DNA of 6,277 nt from Candidatus Bathyarchaeota archaeon. GTDB taxonomy: Archaea; Thermoproteota; Bathyarchaeia; Bathyarchaeales; Bathyarchaeaceae. Below are positions 1 to 5,719 of this stretch, piece by piece. Position numbers and translations under genes: made by a program. The notes beneath the pieces were generated by a model. That model was not told the DNA's origin. It ran no database searches and saw only the letters and a program-made list of their open reading frames with translations. The stretch spans positions 1 to 6,277 of the forward strand of contig JAOZIC010000014.1 in assembly GCA_026014605.1 (NCBI GenBank), read 5' to 3'. Each line of letters opens with the position of its first letter. Position 1 is the stretch's first letter.

Positions 1-2
1 AA

Positions 3-71
3 GAGAAAACTTTAAGTTTAATGTCAAGAAGTGGAGTATTCTCAATACTTCAGGAAAAAATTGACTTCTGA
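3..71 (+). CDS. possible C-terminal tail of an upstream gene (partial)
   Basis: One plus-strand frame is open from the window edge to a TGA at 69-71, giving about 22 residues that end in LQEKIDF. If real, it is the end of a gene cut off by the window and lying just ahead of the FlpD-like gene, as expected in a packed operon. I do not recognise the sequence. An open frame of this length is likely by chance, and the neighbouring frame is also open to a stop at 62-64. This is only a possibility, and it competes with reading the same stretch as a promoter. Confidence 0.2.
   Translation, partial: EKTLSLMSRSGVFSILQEKIDF
10..21 (+). promoter_or_regulatory. candidate archaeal TATA-like element ahead of the first operon
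   Basis: CTTTAAGTTTAA is the most AT-rich, TATA-like stretch before the first gene. An archaeal TATA box here would place the transcript start near 35-45, leaving a leader of about 40-50 nt before the ATG at 84. It is weak evidence: no clear BRE is seen, and the region may instead be the end of an upstream coding sequence. Confidence 0.2.
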
Positions 72-83
72 GTGGAGAGCAAG

Positions 84-1292
84 ATGACTGGTGAAACATG
101 TCGAACCGCTGGAATAGAAATCGCAGACGACTATTGTAGCCGCTGCGGAATATGTGTTGCTGTTTGTCCCTTCGAAGCCATCTCAAAGGACGAGGAACAG
201 AACAAAATCATTTTGGACATCGAACAGTGCCGGGTATGTGGCTTATGTGTAAGCGCATGCCCAATGTCAGCAATCGACCTAGTCTACTATGATGTAGATT
301 CGCTGACCAAAAAAGTCCAAGCTGAACTTGCCGAGAAAGACTCAAAGACTCTTGTCTTGTCCTGTAGAGGCAGCAACCCTGTCACTTTCAATATAGAAGA
401 CACACTAAAAGACGAAAACGTAGAAAACTATGTATCTTTACGTTTGCCTTGTGTTGGACGAATTCCCCCTGAATTCTACCTTAACAACTTGGCTTCTGGC
501 GTAGAGAAAATACTGGTTCTTCAGTGTGAAGAAGACTTTTGCCGATTCAAGAAGGGAAGTAAAATCGGCATAAACAGGTTTGAGTTACTAAAAGAGACCG
601 TAGACGTGCTCGGATACGACCCAAACAACCTGATTATTAAAAAGAACTCACTGAAAGCGGTTTACGACACCGAAAAATGTGTTGGCTGTGGCAAATGTGT
701 GTTCATCTGTCCATATGACGCAATCGTATGGAAAGACGTCAGCACCCCAGAAATCAAAACAGAAGACTGTATGGGATGTGGAGCATGTGCACTGGTTTGT
801 CCGCACCAAGCAATCGAGCTACGAGGCTACGAGTTTGAGCCAGTTTCAGAGATAATCAAAAACTGCAGCGGCAAAGCAGCCAAAGCTAAAGCCCAAGGAA
901 AAACCGCAGTTTTGCTGTTTGTTTGCCAATGGTCCGAATTCTCGGCACTTGACGACGTGCAAAAAGGCTGCATAACCGATGACGTAACAATCATCGAACT
1001 TCCATGTGCCAAAGGCTTTGACCCCGTATTGGTGCTTGAAGCACTGAGCGTGGGCTTTGACGGTGTTATGGCAGTTATTTGTCCAGAAGAACTCTGTAAA
1101 CTAGAAGAAGGAACCTATCTGGGTGAACGAAACTTCTCTGCATTAAAAGTTGTTTTGAAACAATACAACTTGGACGACCGTTTCGAATCCTTCCGTGTCA
1201 GTCCTAAATATCCGGGAGAATTCGCTGCAAAGCTTGAAGAGTTCAAGAAAAAGATTTCTTCAATTCCAGAAACGGAGGACAAAACCCAGTAA
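84..1292 (+). CDS. Duplicated polyferredoxin-FlpD/MvhD iron-sulfur protein (2x[4Fe-4S]-FlpD, twice)
   Basis: A soluble electron-transfer protein of 402 aa, with no signal peptide or membrane segment. Numbering from the ATG at 84, the order is: two ferredoxin motifs (Cys18/21/24/28 and 49/52/55/59), a FlpD/MvhD-like domain at about 88-187 (Cys94, 123, 148, 153), two more ferredoxin motifs (Cys199/202/205/209 and 229/232/235/239), and a second FlpD-like domain at about 273-391 (Cys281, 308, 333, 338). All four ferredoxin motifs are complete CxxCxxCxxxCP. Equivalent cysteines in the two halves are offset by 181-187 residues, so the protein looks like an internal tandem duplication. MvhD/FlpD proteins carry a [2Fe-2S] cluster and pass electrons from hydrogenase or formate dehydrogenase to HdrA, so a similar relay role is inferred. 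I chose ATG 84 over an in-frame GTG at 72 because GGAG at 74-77 sits 6 nt before the ATG, while the GTG has no such site. The nfnA gene follows 17 nt downstream. The domain call is firm; the exact partner is not known. Confidence 0.85.
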   Translation: MTGETCRTAGIEIADDYCSRCGICVAVCPFEAISKDEEQNKIILDIEQCRVCGLCVSACPMSAIDLVYYDVDSLTKKVQAELAEKDSKTLVLSCRGSNPVTFNIEDTLKDENVENYVSLRLPCVGRIPPEFYLNNLASGVEKILVLQCEEDFCRFKKGSKIGINRFELLKETVDVLGYDPNNLIIKKNSLKAVYDTEKCVGCGKCVFICPYDAIVWKDVSTPEIKTEDCMGCGACALVCPHQAIELRGYEFEPVSEIIKNCSGKAAKAKAQGKTAVLLFVCQWSEFSALDDVQKGCITDDVTIIELPCAKGFDPVLVLEALSVGFDGVMAVICPEELCKLEEGTYLGERNFSALKVVLKQYNLDDRFESFRVSPKYPGEFAAKLEEFKKKISSIPETEDKTQ

Positions 1293-1293
1293 C

Positions 1294-1305
1294 TTGGACG
1301 TGATT
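1294..1305 (+). promoter_or_regulatory. extended Shine-Dalgarno site of the nfnA-like gene
   Basis: TTGGACGTGATT differs by one base from the extended anti-16S complement GGAGGTGAT over its core and ends 4 nt before the ATG at 1310. It lies entirely in the 17-nt gap after the FlpD-like gene. It supports ATG 1310 over the overlapping ATG at 1306, which hits a stop after two more codons. Confidence 0.55.
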
Positions 1306-1309
1306 ATGG

Positions 1310-2146
1310 ATGTATAAGATAGTAACAAAAACCGAACTTGCACCCAACATCTACCTGATTGAGCTTGCTTCCGCAGACATCGCAAACAAATCAAACCCTG
1401 GACAATTCCTTATACTGCGCCTTGACGATAAAGGCGAACGTGTTCCCCTTACAATCGCGGGCGTTGACCTAAACAAAGGAACTGTTTCTACCGCTTTTCA
1501 CGCAGTTGGACGAACAACCAAAAAGTTGGCAAAACTAAACGCAGGCGACTCCATAATGGACGTTTCTGGTCCACTTGGAAACCCTGCAGAGGTTGGCAAC
1601 TTTGGTAAAGTTTTGCTTGTTGGCGGTGGAGTCTGGTGTGCCCCGTTGTATTATGTGGCTCAGGCCCTGAAAAAGAACAATAACAAGCTTGTTGTTGTTG
1701 CTGCGGGCAGAACACAAAACGACATGGTTTACGAAAATGAACTAAAATCTGTCGCTGACGAATTCCACGTTGCAACAGACGATGGCTCTAAGGGCAATGA
1801 GGGTCTTGACTTTTTGGCGGATGTTTTGAAGGCTCAAAAGTTTGACCACGCAGTTGTTATGGGACCAGTTTCTGCACTAAAGAAAGTAGTTGAAATGACC
1901 AAACCTTACGGATTGAATACAATGGTTACTTTGGCGTCTTTGATGGTTGACGGAACTGGCATGTGCGGTGCCTGCCGTGTAACTGTTGGTGGCGAAACCA
2001 AATTCGCCTGTATGGACGGTCCCGAATTTAATGGTCTTGACGTAGATTTTGATGAACTTGTCCTAAGGCAGCGTGTTTACCTGCCAGAGGAAAGGATGGC
2101 GTCTATGATTCACGACAAATTGGGCGGAGGCGTAAAACGTGGATAA
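1310..2146 (+). CDS. nfnA: NfnA/SudB-type FAD and [2Fe-2S] subunit (ferredoxin-NADP reductase fold)
   Basis: Smaller subunit of an NADH-dependent reduced ferredoxin:NADP+ oxidoreductase (NfnAB), called sulfide dehydrogenase SudB in older work and related to PyrK. At 278 aa it has the family length. An FAD-binding barrel covers about residues 1-98, with RVPLTIA at 44-50 and GPLGNP at 87-92. A nucleotide-binding domain follows, with GGG at 105-107. The C-terminal [2Fe-2S] site is Asp214-x4-Cys219-x2-Cys222-x11-Cys234. Aspartate stands where PyrK has its first cysteine, which fits the Asp(Cys)3 cluster known for NfnA/SudB. In characterised enzymes this subunit exchanges electrons with NADH and passes them to the large subunit. 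One oddity is that the usual VGxAP part of the nucleotide loop reads V108-W-C-A-P112. The last 8 nt overlap the nfnB-like gene, implying coupled translation and a stable complex. PyrK is less likely given the partner gene and the aspartate. Whether this pair bifurcates is inferred. Confidence 0.88.
   Translation: MYKIVTKTELAPNIYLIELASADIANKSNPGQFLILRLDDKGERVPLTIAGVDLNKGTVSTAFHAVGRTTKKLAKLNAGDSIMDVSGPLGNPAEVGNFGKVLLVGGGVWCAPLYYVAQALKKNNNKLVVVAAGRTQNDMVYENELKSVADEFHVATDDGSKGNEGLDFLADVLKAQKFDHAVVMGPVSALKKVVEMTKPYGLNTMVTLASLMVDGTGMCGACRVTVGGETKFACMDGPEFNGLDVDFDELVLRQRVYLPEERMASMIHDKLGGGVKRG
2126..2130 (+). promoter_or_regulatory. Shine-Dalgarno GGAGG deciding the GTG start of the nfnB-like gene
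   Basis: GGAGG inside the end of the nfnA-like gene lies 8 nt before GTG 2139. It supports the GTG start over an internal ATG at 2172, and the resulting N-terminus matches the usual family lead-in before the first cysteine motif. Confidence 0.6.
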
Positions 2147-3548
2147 AGAACAAAGAAAGCATGAAACTCCGATGGCAAAACAGGGTGTTTTGGATCGGAT
2201 TCACAACTTCTACGAAGTAGCATTAGGTTATACTGAAGAACAGGCCCGTGCAGAAGCAGAACGTTGTCTGCAGTGTCCTAACCCTAGATGTGTTCAGGGA
2301 TGTCCTGTGGATGTTCCTATTCCTCAGTTCATCAAACTGATCAAAGAAGGCAACTACATAGGTGCCAGCGAAAAAATCAAGGAAAAGAACAGCTTGCCCG
2401 CCGTTTGTGGACGTGTTTGCCCTCAAGAAAACCAGTGCCAGAAATTCTGTGTAATTGGTAAAATGGGTGACCCCATTTCTATCGGTAGGCTTGAAAGGTT
2501 TGTGTCTGACTATGAACGTAACCAAGGTGTTACTATTCCTGAAAAACAGAAAGCTGGTGCAACTGGCAAAGTAGCAATTGTTGGTTCTGGTCCTGCAGGT
2601 CTAACCGTTGCTGCTGATTTGGTAAAGCTCGGACACGAAGTTGTAATGTTTGAGTCCCTTCACTCTGCTGGAGGCGTTTTGATGTATGGTATTCCACAGT
2701 TCCGTTTGCCCAAAGAAATCGTGCAAGCAGAGGTAAGCTACATCAAAAAGCTTGGAGTTGAAGTAAAAACCAACTACACAATTGGACGAATCTTTACCAT
2801 CGATGAACTGTTTGCTGACGGCTTTGACGCTATCTTTGTTGGTAGCGGTGCAGGTCTGCCACGTTTCATGAATATTCCGGGCGAAAACTTGGGCGGAGTT
2901 TACTCTGCTAACGAGTTCTTGATCAGAGTTAACCTGATGAAAGGCTACATGTTCCCAGAATATGATACACCTATCCGAATCGGCAAAAACGTTGCAGTTA
3001 TCGGCGGTGGAAACGTTGCCATGGACTCTGCCCGTTGCAGTTTAAGGCTGGGCGCAGAGAAAGTCTACATCGTTTACCGACGCTCACGAGACGAACTGCC
3101 CGCAAGGGAAGAAGAAGCAGAAAACGCAGAAGAAGAAGGCATCATCTTTACCCTGTTGACTAATCCAACCAAGTTCGTTGGTGACGAAAGCGGTTGGGTC
3201 AGCGGCATGGAGTGCATCAAAATGGAGCTAGGTGAACCCGACGCTTCTGGTCGCCGCAGACCTGTTGCAGTTGAAGGCTCTGAGTTCATGATGGACGTAG
3301 ACACAGCAATTATCGCTATTGGACAAACTCCGAATCCTTTGATTCAACGCACAACTGAAGGTCTGGAAACTACCAAGTGGGGCACAATCATCGTCAACGA
3401 GGAAACTGGTGCAGCTACTAAAGAAGGCGTTTATGCTGGTGGAGACGTAGTCAGCGGCGCAGCTACAGTAATCAGTGCCATGGGTGCTGGTAAGACGGCT
3501 GCTGCTGGTATTCACGACTACATCCAAAAGAAGAAAGGCGGCAAGTAG
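2139..3548 (+). CDS. nfnB: NfnB/SudA-type NAD(P)-binding flavoprotein, GltD-like (large subunit)
   Basis: Large subunit of an NfnAB-type oxidoreductase, often annotated as glutamate synthase small subunit (GltD/GltA). At 469 aa it has the usual length for SudA/NfnB. The N-terminal domain carries two four-cysteine iron-sulfur sites: Cys43, 46, 51, 55 and Cys90, 94, 100, 104. The FAD dinucleotide loop is VGSGPAG at 148-154. The second Rossmann domain has VIGGGNVAMD at 287-296 and the YRRSRDELPAREEE stretch at 313-326, typical of NADPH-binding members. A C-terminal FAD contact, GVYAGGDV, lies at 430-437. In NfnB this subunit holds the bifurcating FAD, reacts with NADP(H) and connects to ferredoxin through its [4Fe-4S] clusters. 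No glutamate synthase large subunit is nearby, and the pairing with the NfnA-type gene argues for NfnAB over a GltD role. The gene starts at GTG inside the preceding gene (8-nt overlap). The same fold occurs in HdrA, which matters for the hdrCB genes downstream. Confidence 0.88.
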   Translation: MDKEQRKHETPMAKQGVLDRIHNFYEVALGYTEEQARAEAERCLQCPNPRCVQGCPVDVPIPQFIKLIKEGNYIGASEKIKEKNSLPAVCGRVCPQENQCQKFCVIGKMGDPISIGRLERFVSDYERNQGVTIPEKQKAGATGKVAIVGSGPAGLTVAADLVKLGHEVVMFESLHSAGGVLMYGIPQFRLPKEIVQAEVSYIKKLGVEVKTNYTIGRIFTIDELFADGFDAIFVGSGAGLPRFMNIPGENLGGVYSANEFLIRVNLMKGYMFPEYDTPIRIGKNVAVIGGGNVAMDSARCSLRLGAEKVYIVYRRSRDELPAREEEAENAEEEGIIFTLLTNPTKFVGDESGWVSGMECIKMELGEPDASGRRRPVAVEGSEFMMDVDTAIIAIGQTPNPLIQRTTEGLETTKWGTIIVNEETGAATKEGVYAGGDVVSGAATVISAMGAGKTAAAGIHDYIQKKKGGK

Positions 3549-3560
3549 CCGCTTATCCAG

Positions 3561-3592
3561 TATTTTTTTATTGTTTCTAGTTTTTTATTTTG
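3561..3592 (+). terminator. T-rich archaeal terminator after the nfnB-like gene
   Basis: Beginning 12 nt after the TAG stop there are several T-runs: seven T at 3563-3569, six at 3581-3586 and four at 3588-3591. No hairpin is evident, which fits factor-independent termination at U-tracts in archaea. It probably separates the first operon from hdrCB, although read-through is possible. Confidence 0.6.
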
Positions 3593-3602
3593 ATTAGTAT
3601 CG

Positions 3603-3611
3603 TTTATTAAA
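3603..3611 (+). promoter_or_regulatory. candidate TATA box for hdrCB
   Basis: TTTATTAAA is TATA-like and lies between the upstream T-tract and the hdrC gene. A start about 25 nt downstream, near 3632, would give a leader of roughly 55 nt that contains the paired TGTACGGTT repeats. The gap of 139 bp and the terminator before it make an own promoter likely; the exact box is a guess. Confidence 0.4.
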
Positions 3612-3648
3612 GACGCATTTCCTCTGTTTTATTCTCTTAGTGTAAACA

Positions 3649-3670
3649 TGTACGGTTTTCCTGTACGGTT
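3649..3670 (+). repeat. paired 9-bp direct repeat TGTACGGTT in the hdrC leader
   Basis: TGTACGGTT occurs at 3649-3657 and again at 3662-3670, a 13-bp period, with TTCC between. It lies 18 nt before the hdrC ATG and downstream of the candidate TATA box. That position would suit an operator bound by a repressor, or an RNA element in the leader. The repeat is visible directly; its function is inference. Confidence 0.5.
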
Positions 3671-3687
3671 AAACGAAGGTTAATTCA

Positions 3688-4227
3688 ATGGCAGATAACA
3701 AAAACAATAACGAAACAAAAACCGTGCGCGAGATCAAAATGGGTGACATTGATCTTGAGTTTAAGCGTGAAATCAGCACAATTCCGGGCATGGAAAAGTT
3801 AAGGCTATGTTTCCAGTGTGGAAGCTGCACTGCAGACTGTCCAATAGCACGTTTTAGCGATGTGTACCATCCTCGTCGCTTGTTGCGTATGACCCAACTT
3901 GGTATGAAAGACCGCGTTTTAAGCAGTGATGCAATCTGGTTGTGTGCTGCCTGTTTTACGTGTGTGGACCATTGTCCGCAGGGTGTTGACATGGCTGCGG
4001 TTTTGAGGGCTCTTCGTAATTTGGCGGTAAAAGAAGGTGTTATGCCTAACGTTTTCAGGGAGTTAACTGACAACATTGCACAAACTGGTTACGCTTACAG
4101 GATTCCTGAGCTTCGTCTTAAACGCCGTGCGGAGCGGGGTTTACCTGATTTGCCCAAGTCGGATGTTGCTGCTGTTTCGAAGTTGTTAGATGTTTTGGGT
4201 GTACAAAAACAGAAGGAGCAAAAATAG
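3688..4227 (+). CDS. hdrC: Heterodisulfide reductase subunit C (HdrC)
   Basis: Iron-sulfur subunit that carries electrons to the catalytic HdrB subunit of CoB-CoM heterodisulfide reductase or a related disulfide reductase. The protein is 179 aa, close to the family length, and soluble. It has two classical 4Fe-4S motifs: Cys41-x2-Cys44-x2-Cys47-x3-Cys51-Pro and Cys86-x2-Cys89-x2-Cys92-x3-Cys96-Pro. Between and around them are typical HdrC features such as HPRRLLRM at 61-68 and a helical domain after the second motif. The first 20 residues are polar and Asn/Lys-rich and probably flexible. AAGGT at 3676-3680 lies 7 nt before the ATG. The hdrB ATG begins one base after the stop. No hdrA or membrane-bound hdrDE partner is present in the window, so the electron donor cannot be read directly; the NfnAB/FlpD operon upstream is the obvious local candidate. 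GlpC-like or other CCG-family partners are less likely given the adjacent full HdrB. Confidence 0.9.
   Translation: MADNKNNNETKTVREIKMGDIDLEFKREISTIPGMEKLRLCFQCGSCTADCPIARFSDVYHPRRLLRMTQLGMKDRVLSSDAIWLCAACFTCVDHCPQGVDMAAVLRALRNLAVKEGVMPNVFRELTDNIAQTGYAYRIPELRLKRRAERGLPDLPKSDVAAVSKLLDVLGVQKQKEQK
4215..4218 (+). promoter_or_regulatory. Shine-Dalgarno GGAG setting the hdrB start
   Basis: GGAG in the last codons of hdrC lies 10 nt before ATG 4229. It supports this start over the in-frame ATG at 4190, which is buried in hdrC and would add 13 residues unlike any HdrB N-terminus. Confidence 0.55.
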
Positions 4228-4228
4228 T

Positions 4229-5107
4229 ATGACCGATTTGAAGTATTTACTGTTCTTGGGCTGTGTTATTCCTTACAGGATTCCCAGTTACGAAGTTTCA
4301 GCACGAAGAGTACTAAAGAAACTTGGCGTTGAATTGGTTGAAATGCCTGACTTTAACTGCTGTGGGTTGCCCATAGACAGTGTAGACCACGATGCAATGC
4401 TGGTTTTGGCTGCGCGTAACCTGTGTTTGGCTGAACAAAAAGGGTTGGACATTCTTACTCTTTGTCCGGGCTGTGCTGGAACTTTGCGTAAAGTTAACAA
4501 AACTTTGCAGGAAGACAAAAAACTCAAAGAAAAAATCAACGGTATTCTGAAAGAGGTTGGTTTAGAGTTCACTGGCGGAAAAATCCGTGTGCGCCACCTT
4601 ATTCAGGCATTAGTTGAGGATGTTGGTTTTGACAAAATCAAAGAAACTGTTGTTAAACCTTTGAGCAACCTAAAAGTTGCCGAACACAACGGATGCCACG
4701 TTTTGCGTCCAACAAAATATATCGGCTTTGACGACCCCGAAAACCCTGTGCTGTTAAAGAAACTTATCGAGGCTACTGGTGCAGAATGTTTGGATTACAT
4801 GTACGAAACCGACTGTTGCGGTGCGCCTATAGTTGGTGTGAACGACCAGATTCCGCTTCGTTTGGCTGGTGATAAGCTTCGTAACGTTAAGGCGGTGAAT
4901 GCGCAGGCGTTGATTACTGTTTGTCCGTTCTGTCACATGATGTTTGACATCAACCAACCCAGAATAGAAAAACTGCTCAGCGAAAAGTTTGGAATACCAG
5001 TACTCCACTACCCGCAACTGCTCGGCTTGGCGATGGGAATAGACGCTAACGACTTAGCAATCGACGAACTAAGAGTCAAAGCAACAAACCTACTAAACAG
5101 CAAATAG
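4229..5107 (+). CDS. hdrB: Heterodisulfide reductase subunit B (HdrB), catalytic, two CCG domains
   Basis: Catalytic subunit that reduces a disulfide, CoM-S-S-CoB in methanogens, using two noncubane [4Fe-4S] clusters. The protein has 292 aa, the normal HdrB length. The first CCG domain has Cys12, Cys44-Cys45 and Cys79-x2-Cys82 (pattern Cx31CCx33CxxC). The second has Cys156, Cys196-Cys197 and Cys232-x2-Cys235 (Cx39CCx34CxxC). All ten ligand positions known from crystallised HdrB are filled, and flanking motifs NCCGLP, HNGCHVLRP, DCCGAP and VCPFCHMMFD are intact, so both clusters should form. The gene starts one base after hdrC and was surely made with it, in the C-then-B order. The substrate is uncertain: if the host is not a methanogen or methane oxidiser, another thiol-disulfide pair is likely. 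The sequence alone does not separate these, nor exclude a role in a methylenetetrahydrofolate- or NAD-linked Hdr complex. Confidence 0.92.
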   Translation: MTDLKYLLFLGCVIPYRIPSYEVSARRVLKKLGVELVEMPDFNCCGLPIDSVDHDAMLVLAARNLCLAEQKGLDILTLCPGCAGTLRKVNKTLQEDKKLKEKINGILKEVGLEFTGGKIRVRHLIQALVEDVGFDKIKETVVKPLSNLKVAEHNGCHVLRPTKYIGFDDPENPVLLKKLIEATGAECLDYMYETDCCGAPIVGVNDQIPLRLAGDKLRNVKAVNAQALITVCPFCHMMFDINQPRIEKLLSEKFGIPVLHYPQLLGLAMGIDANDLAIDELRVKATNLLNSK

Positions 5108-5117
5108 CCAACTGCAG

Positions 5118-5136
5118 TTTTTTCTTATGTTGGTTT
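5118..5136 (+). terminator. T-rich terminator after hdrB
   Basis: Six T at 5118-5123 and a second run of four (5134-5137, partly included) follow the hdrB stop within 30 nt, with no strong hairpin. This fits an archaeal U-tract terminator. The 104-bp gap to the next gene (5108-5211) otherwise shows only a weak AT-rich stretch, TTTTAATT near 5134-5141, that could be a promoter for the next gene. Confidence 0.4.
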
Positions 5137-5211
5137 TAATTGTCTTGACGTGAAAAAGCAGAATCTGAGACCAGTTGCAAACCAAAAGTCCTAGTCGAAG
5201 AGGCATTACAT

Positions 5212-5670
5212 TTGACCGACCTATTTGAGTACCCAAAACATGTAAGTTTCAACTGTAGTCTCTGCGCTAGATGTTGTGGAGACACCGAAGACAGAGTGCG
5301 CCAAATTCTTCTACTGCAAATGGAGGCGCAACGGATATCAAACGCAACTGGACTTGGCATCGAAAAATTTGCCACAAAAGTTTCTGGCTCTGAACCTTAC
5401 ATCTACCGGATGCGAAAGCCCGTTGACGGAAAATGCTTCTTTCTGAAAGAAAGCCGATGCACAATCTACAGCATTAGGCCTTTAATCTGCAGATTCTACC
5501 CGTTTCAACTAAAAAACTTGGGAAACAACAGATACGTGTTTTCTTACACAAACAAATGCCTTGGTATCGGAAAAGACCCGCAACTCACAAGAGACTTTTT
5601 TGAAAACCTCTTCAACCAGTTTACAAAAGCGTTCGAAGAAAACTCAGAAACAACACAAGAAACAACTTAG
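5212..5670 (+). CDS. YkgJ-type cysteine-cluster protein (CxxCxxCC family)
   Basis: A small soluble protein (152 aa) of the YkgJ/PF03692 family, thought to bind an iron-sulfur cluster or zinc; its biochemical function is unknown. The diagnostic motif is Cys15-x2-Cys18-x2-Cys21-Cys22, followed by Cys75, then Cys83 in the RCTIYSIRPLICRFYPF block with Cys93, and a further Cys116. This gives eight cysteines, a complete family set. The last 15 residues are polar and Thr/Glu-rich. Translation must start at TTG 5212: there is no ATG, GTG or other TTG in frame back to the stop at 5146-5148, the only downstream ATG falls after the cysteine motif, and GAGG at 5200-5203 sits 8 nt before the TTG. It follows hdrB on the same strand after 104 bp, possibly by read-through or from its own promoter. 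Its position suggests, but does not show, a role in metal-centre maturation or protein modification for nearby enzymes. Confidence 0.8.
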   Translation: MTDLFEYPKHVSFNCSLCARCCGDTEDRVRQILLLQMEAQRISNATGLGIEKFATKVSGSEPYIYRMRKPVDGKCFFLKESRCTIYSIRPLICRFYPFQLKNLGNNRYVFSYTNKCLGIGKDPQLTRDFFENLFNQFTKAFEENSETTQETT

Positions 5671-5699
5671 AAAACAAAGAAAATGAATGTGGATGTTAC

Positions 5700-5715
5700 G
5701 CTGCATTTTGGCAGC
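5700..5715. terminator. hairpin between convergent genes
   Basis: GCTGC (5700-5704), a 6-nt loop ATTTTG and GCAGC (5711-5715) form a perfect 5-bp stem in the 49-bp gap between the YkgJ-type gene and the convergent FKBP gene. On the minus strand it lies 4 nt after the FKBP stop and is followed by a T-rich stretch, so it may end that transcript. On the plus strand the downstream sequence is also fairly T-rich. The stem is short, so confidence is modest. Confidence 0.4.
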
Positions 5716-5719
5716 TTGT

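Noticed and set aside
72..83. GTG start four codons upstream for the FlpD-like gene
   Set aside because: No Shine-Dalgarno precedes it, while GGAG at 74-77 is well placed for the ATG at 84. The GTG itself overlaps that site.
2139..3548. Glutamate synthase small subunit (GltD) as the function
   Set aside because: The fold is the same, but there is no large-subunit gene and the partner is an NfnA/SudB-type subunit overlapping by 8 nt.
3669..4076. Minus-strand open frame of 135 codons opposite hdrC, and other minus-strand frames opposite the plus-strand genes
   Set aside because: They lie against genes with complete cysteine motifs, show no recognisable domains and are shadows of real coding.
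4190..4228. Longer hdrB reading from an ATG inside hdrC
   Set aside because: The 13 extra residues overlap hdrC coding sequence and do not resemble an HdrB N-terminus. The ATG at 4229 has GGAG 10 nt upstream and gives the family length.
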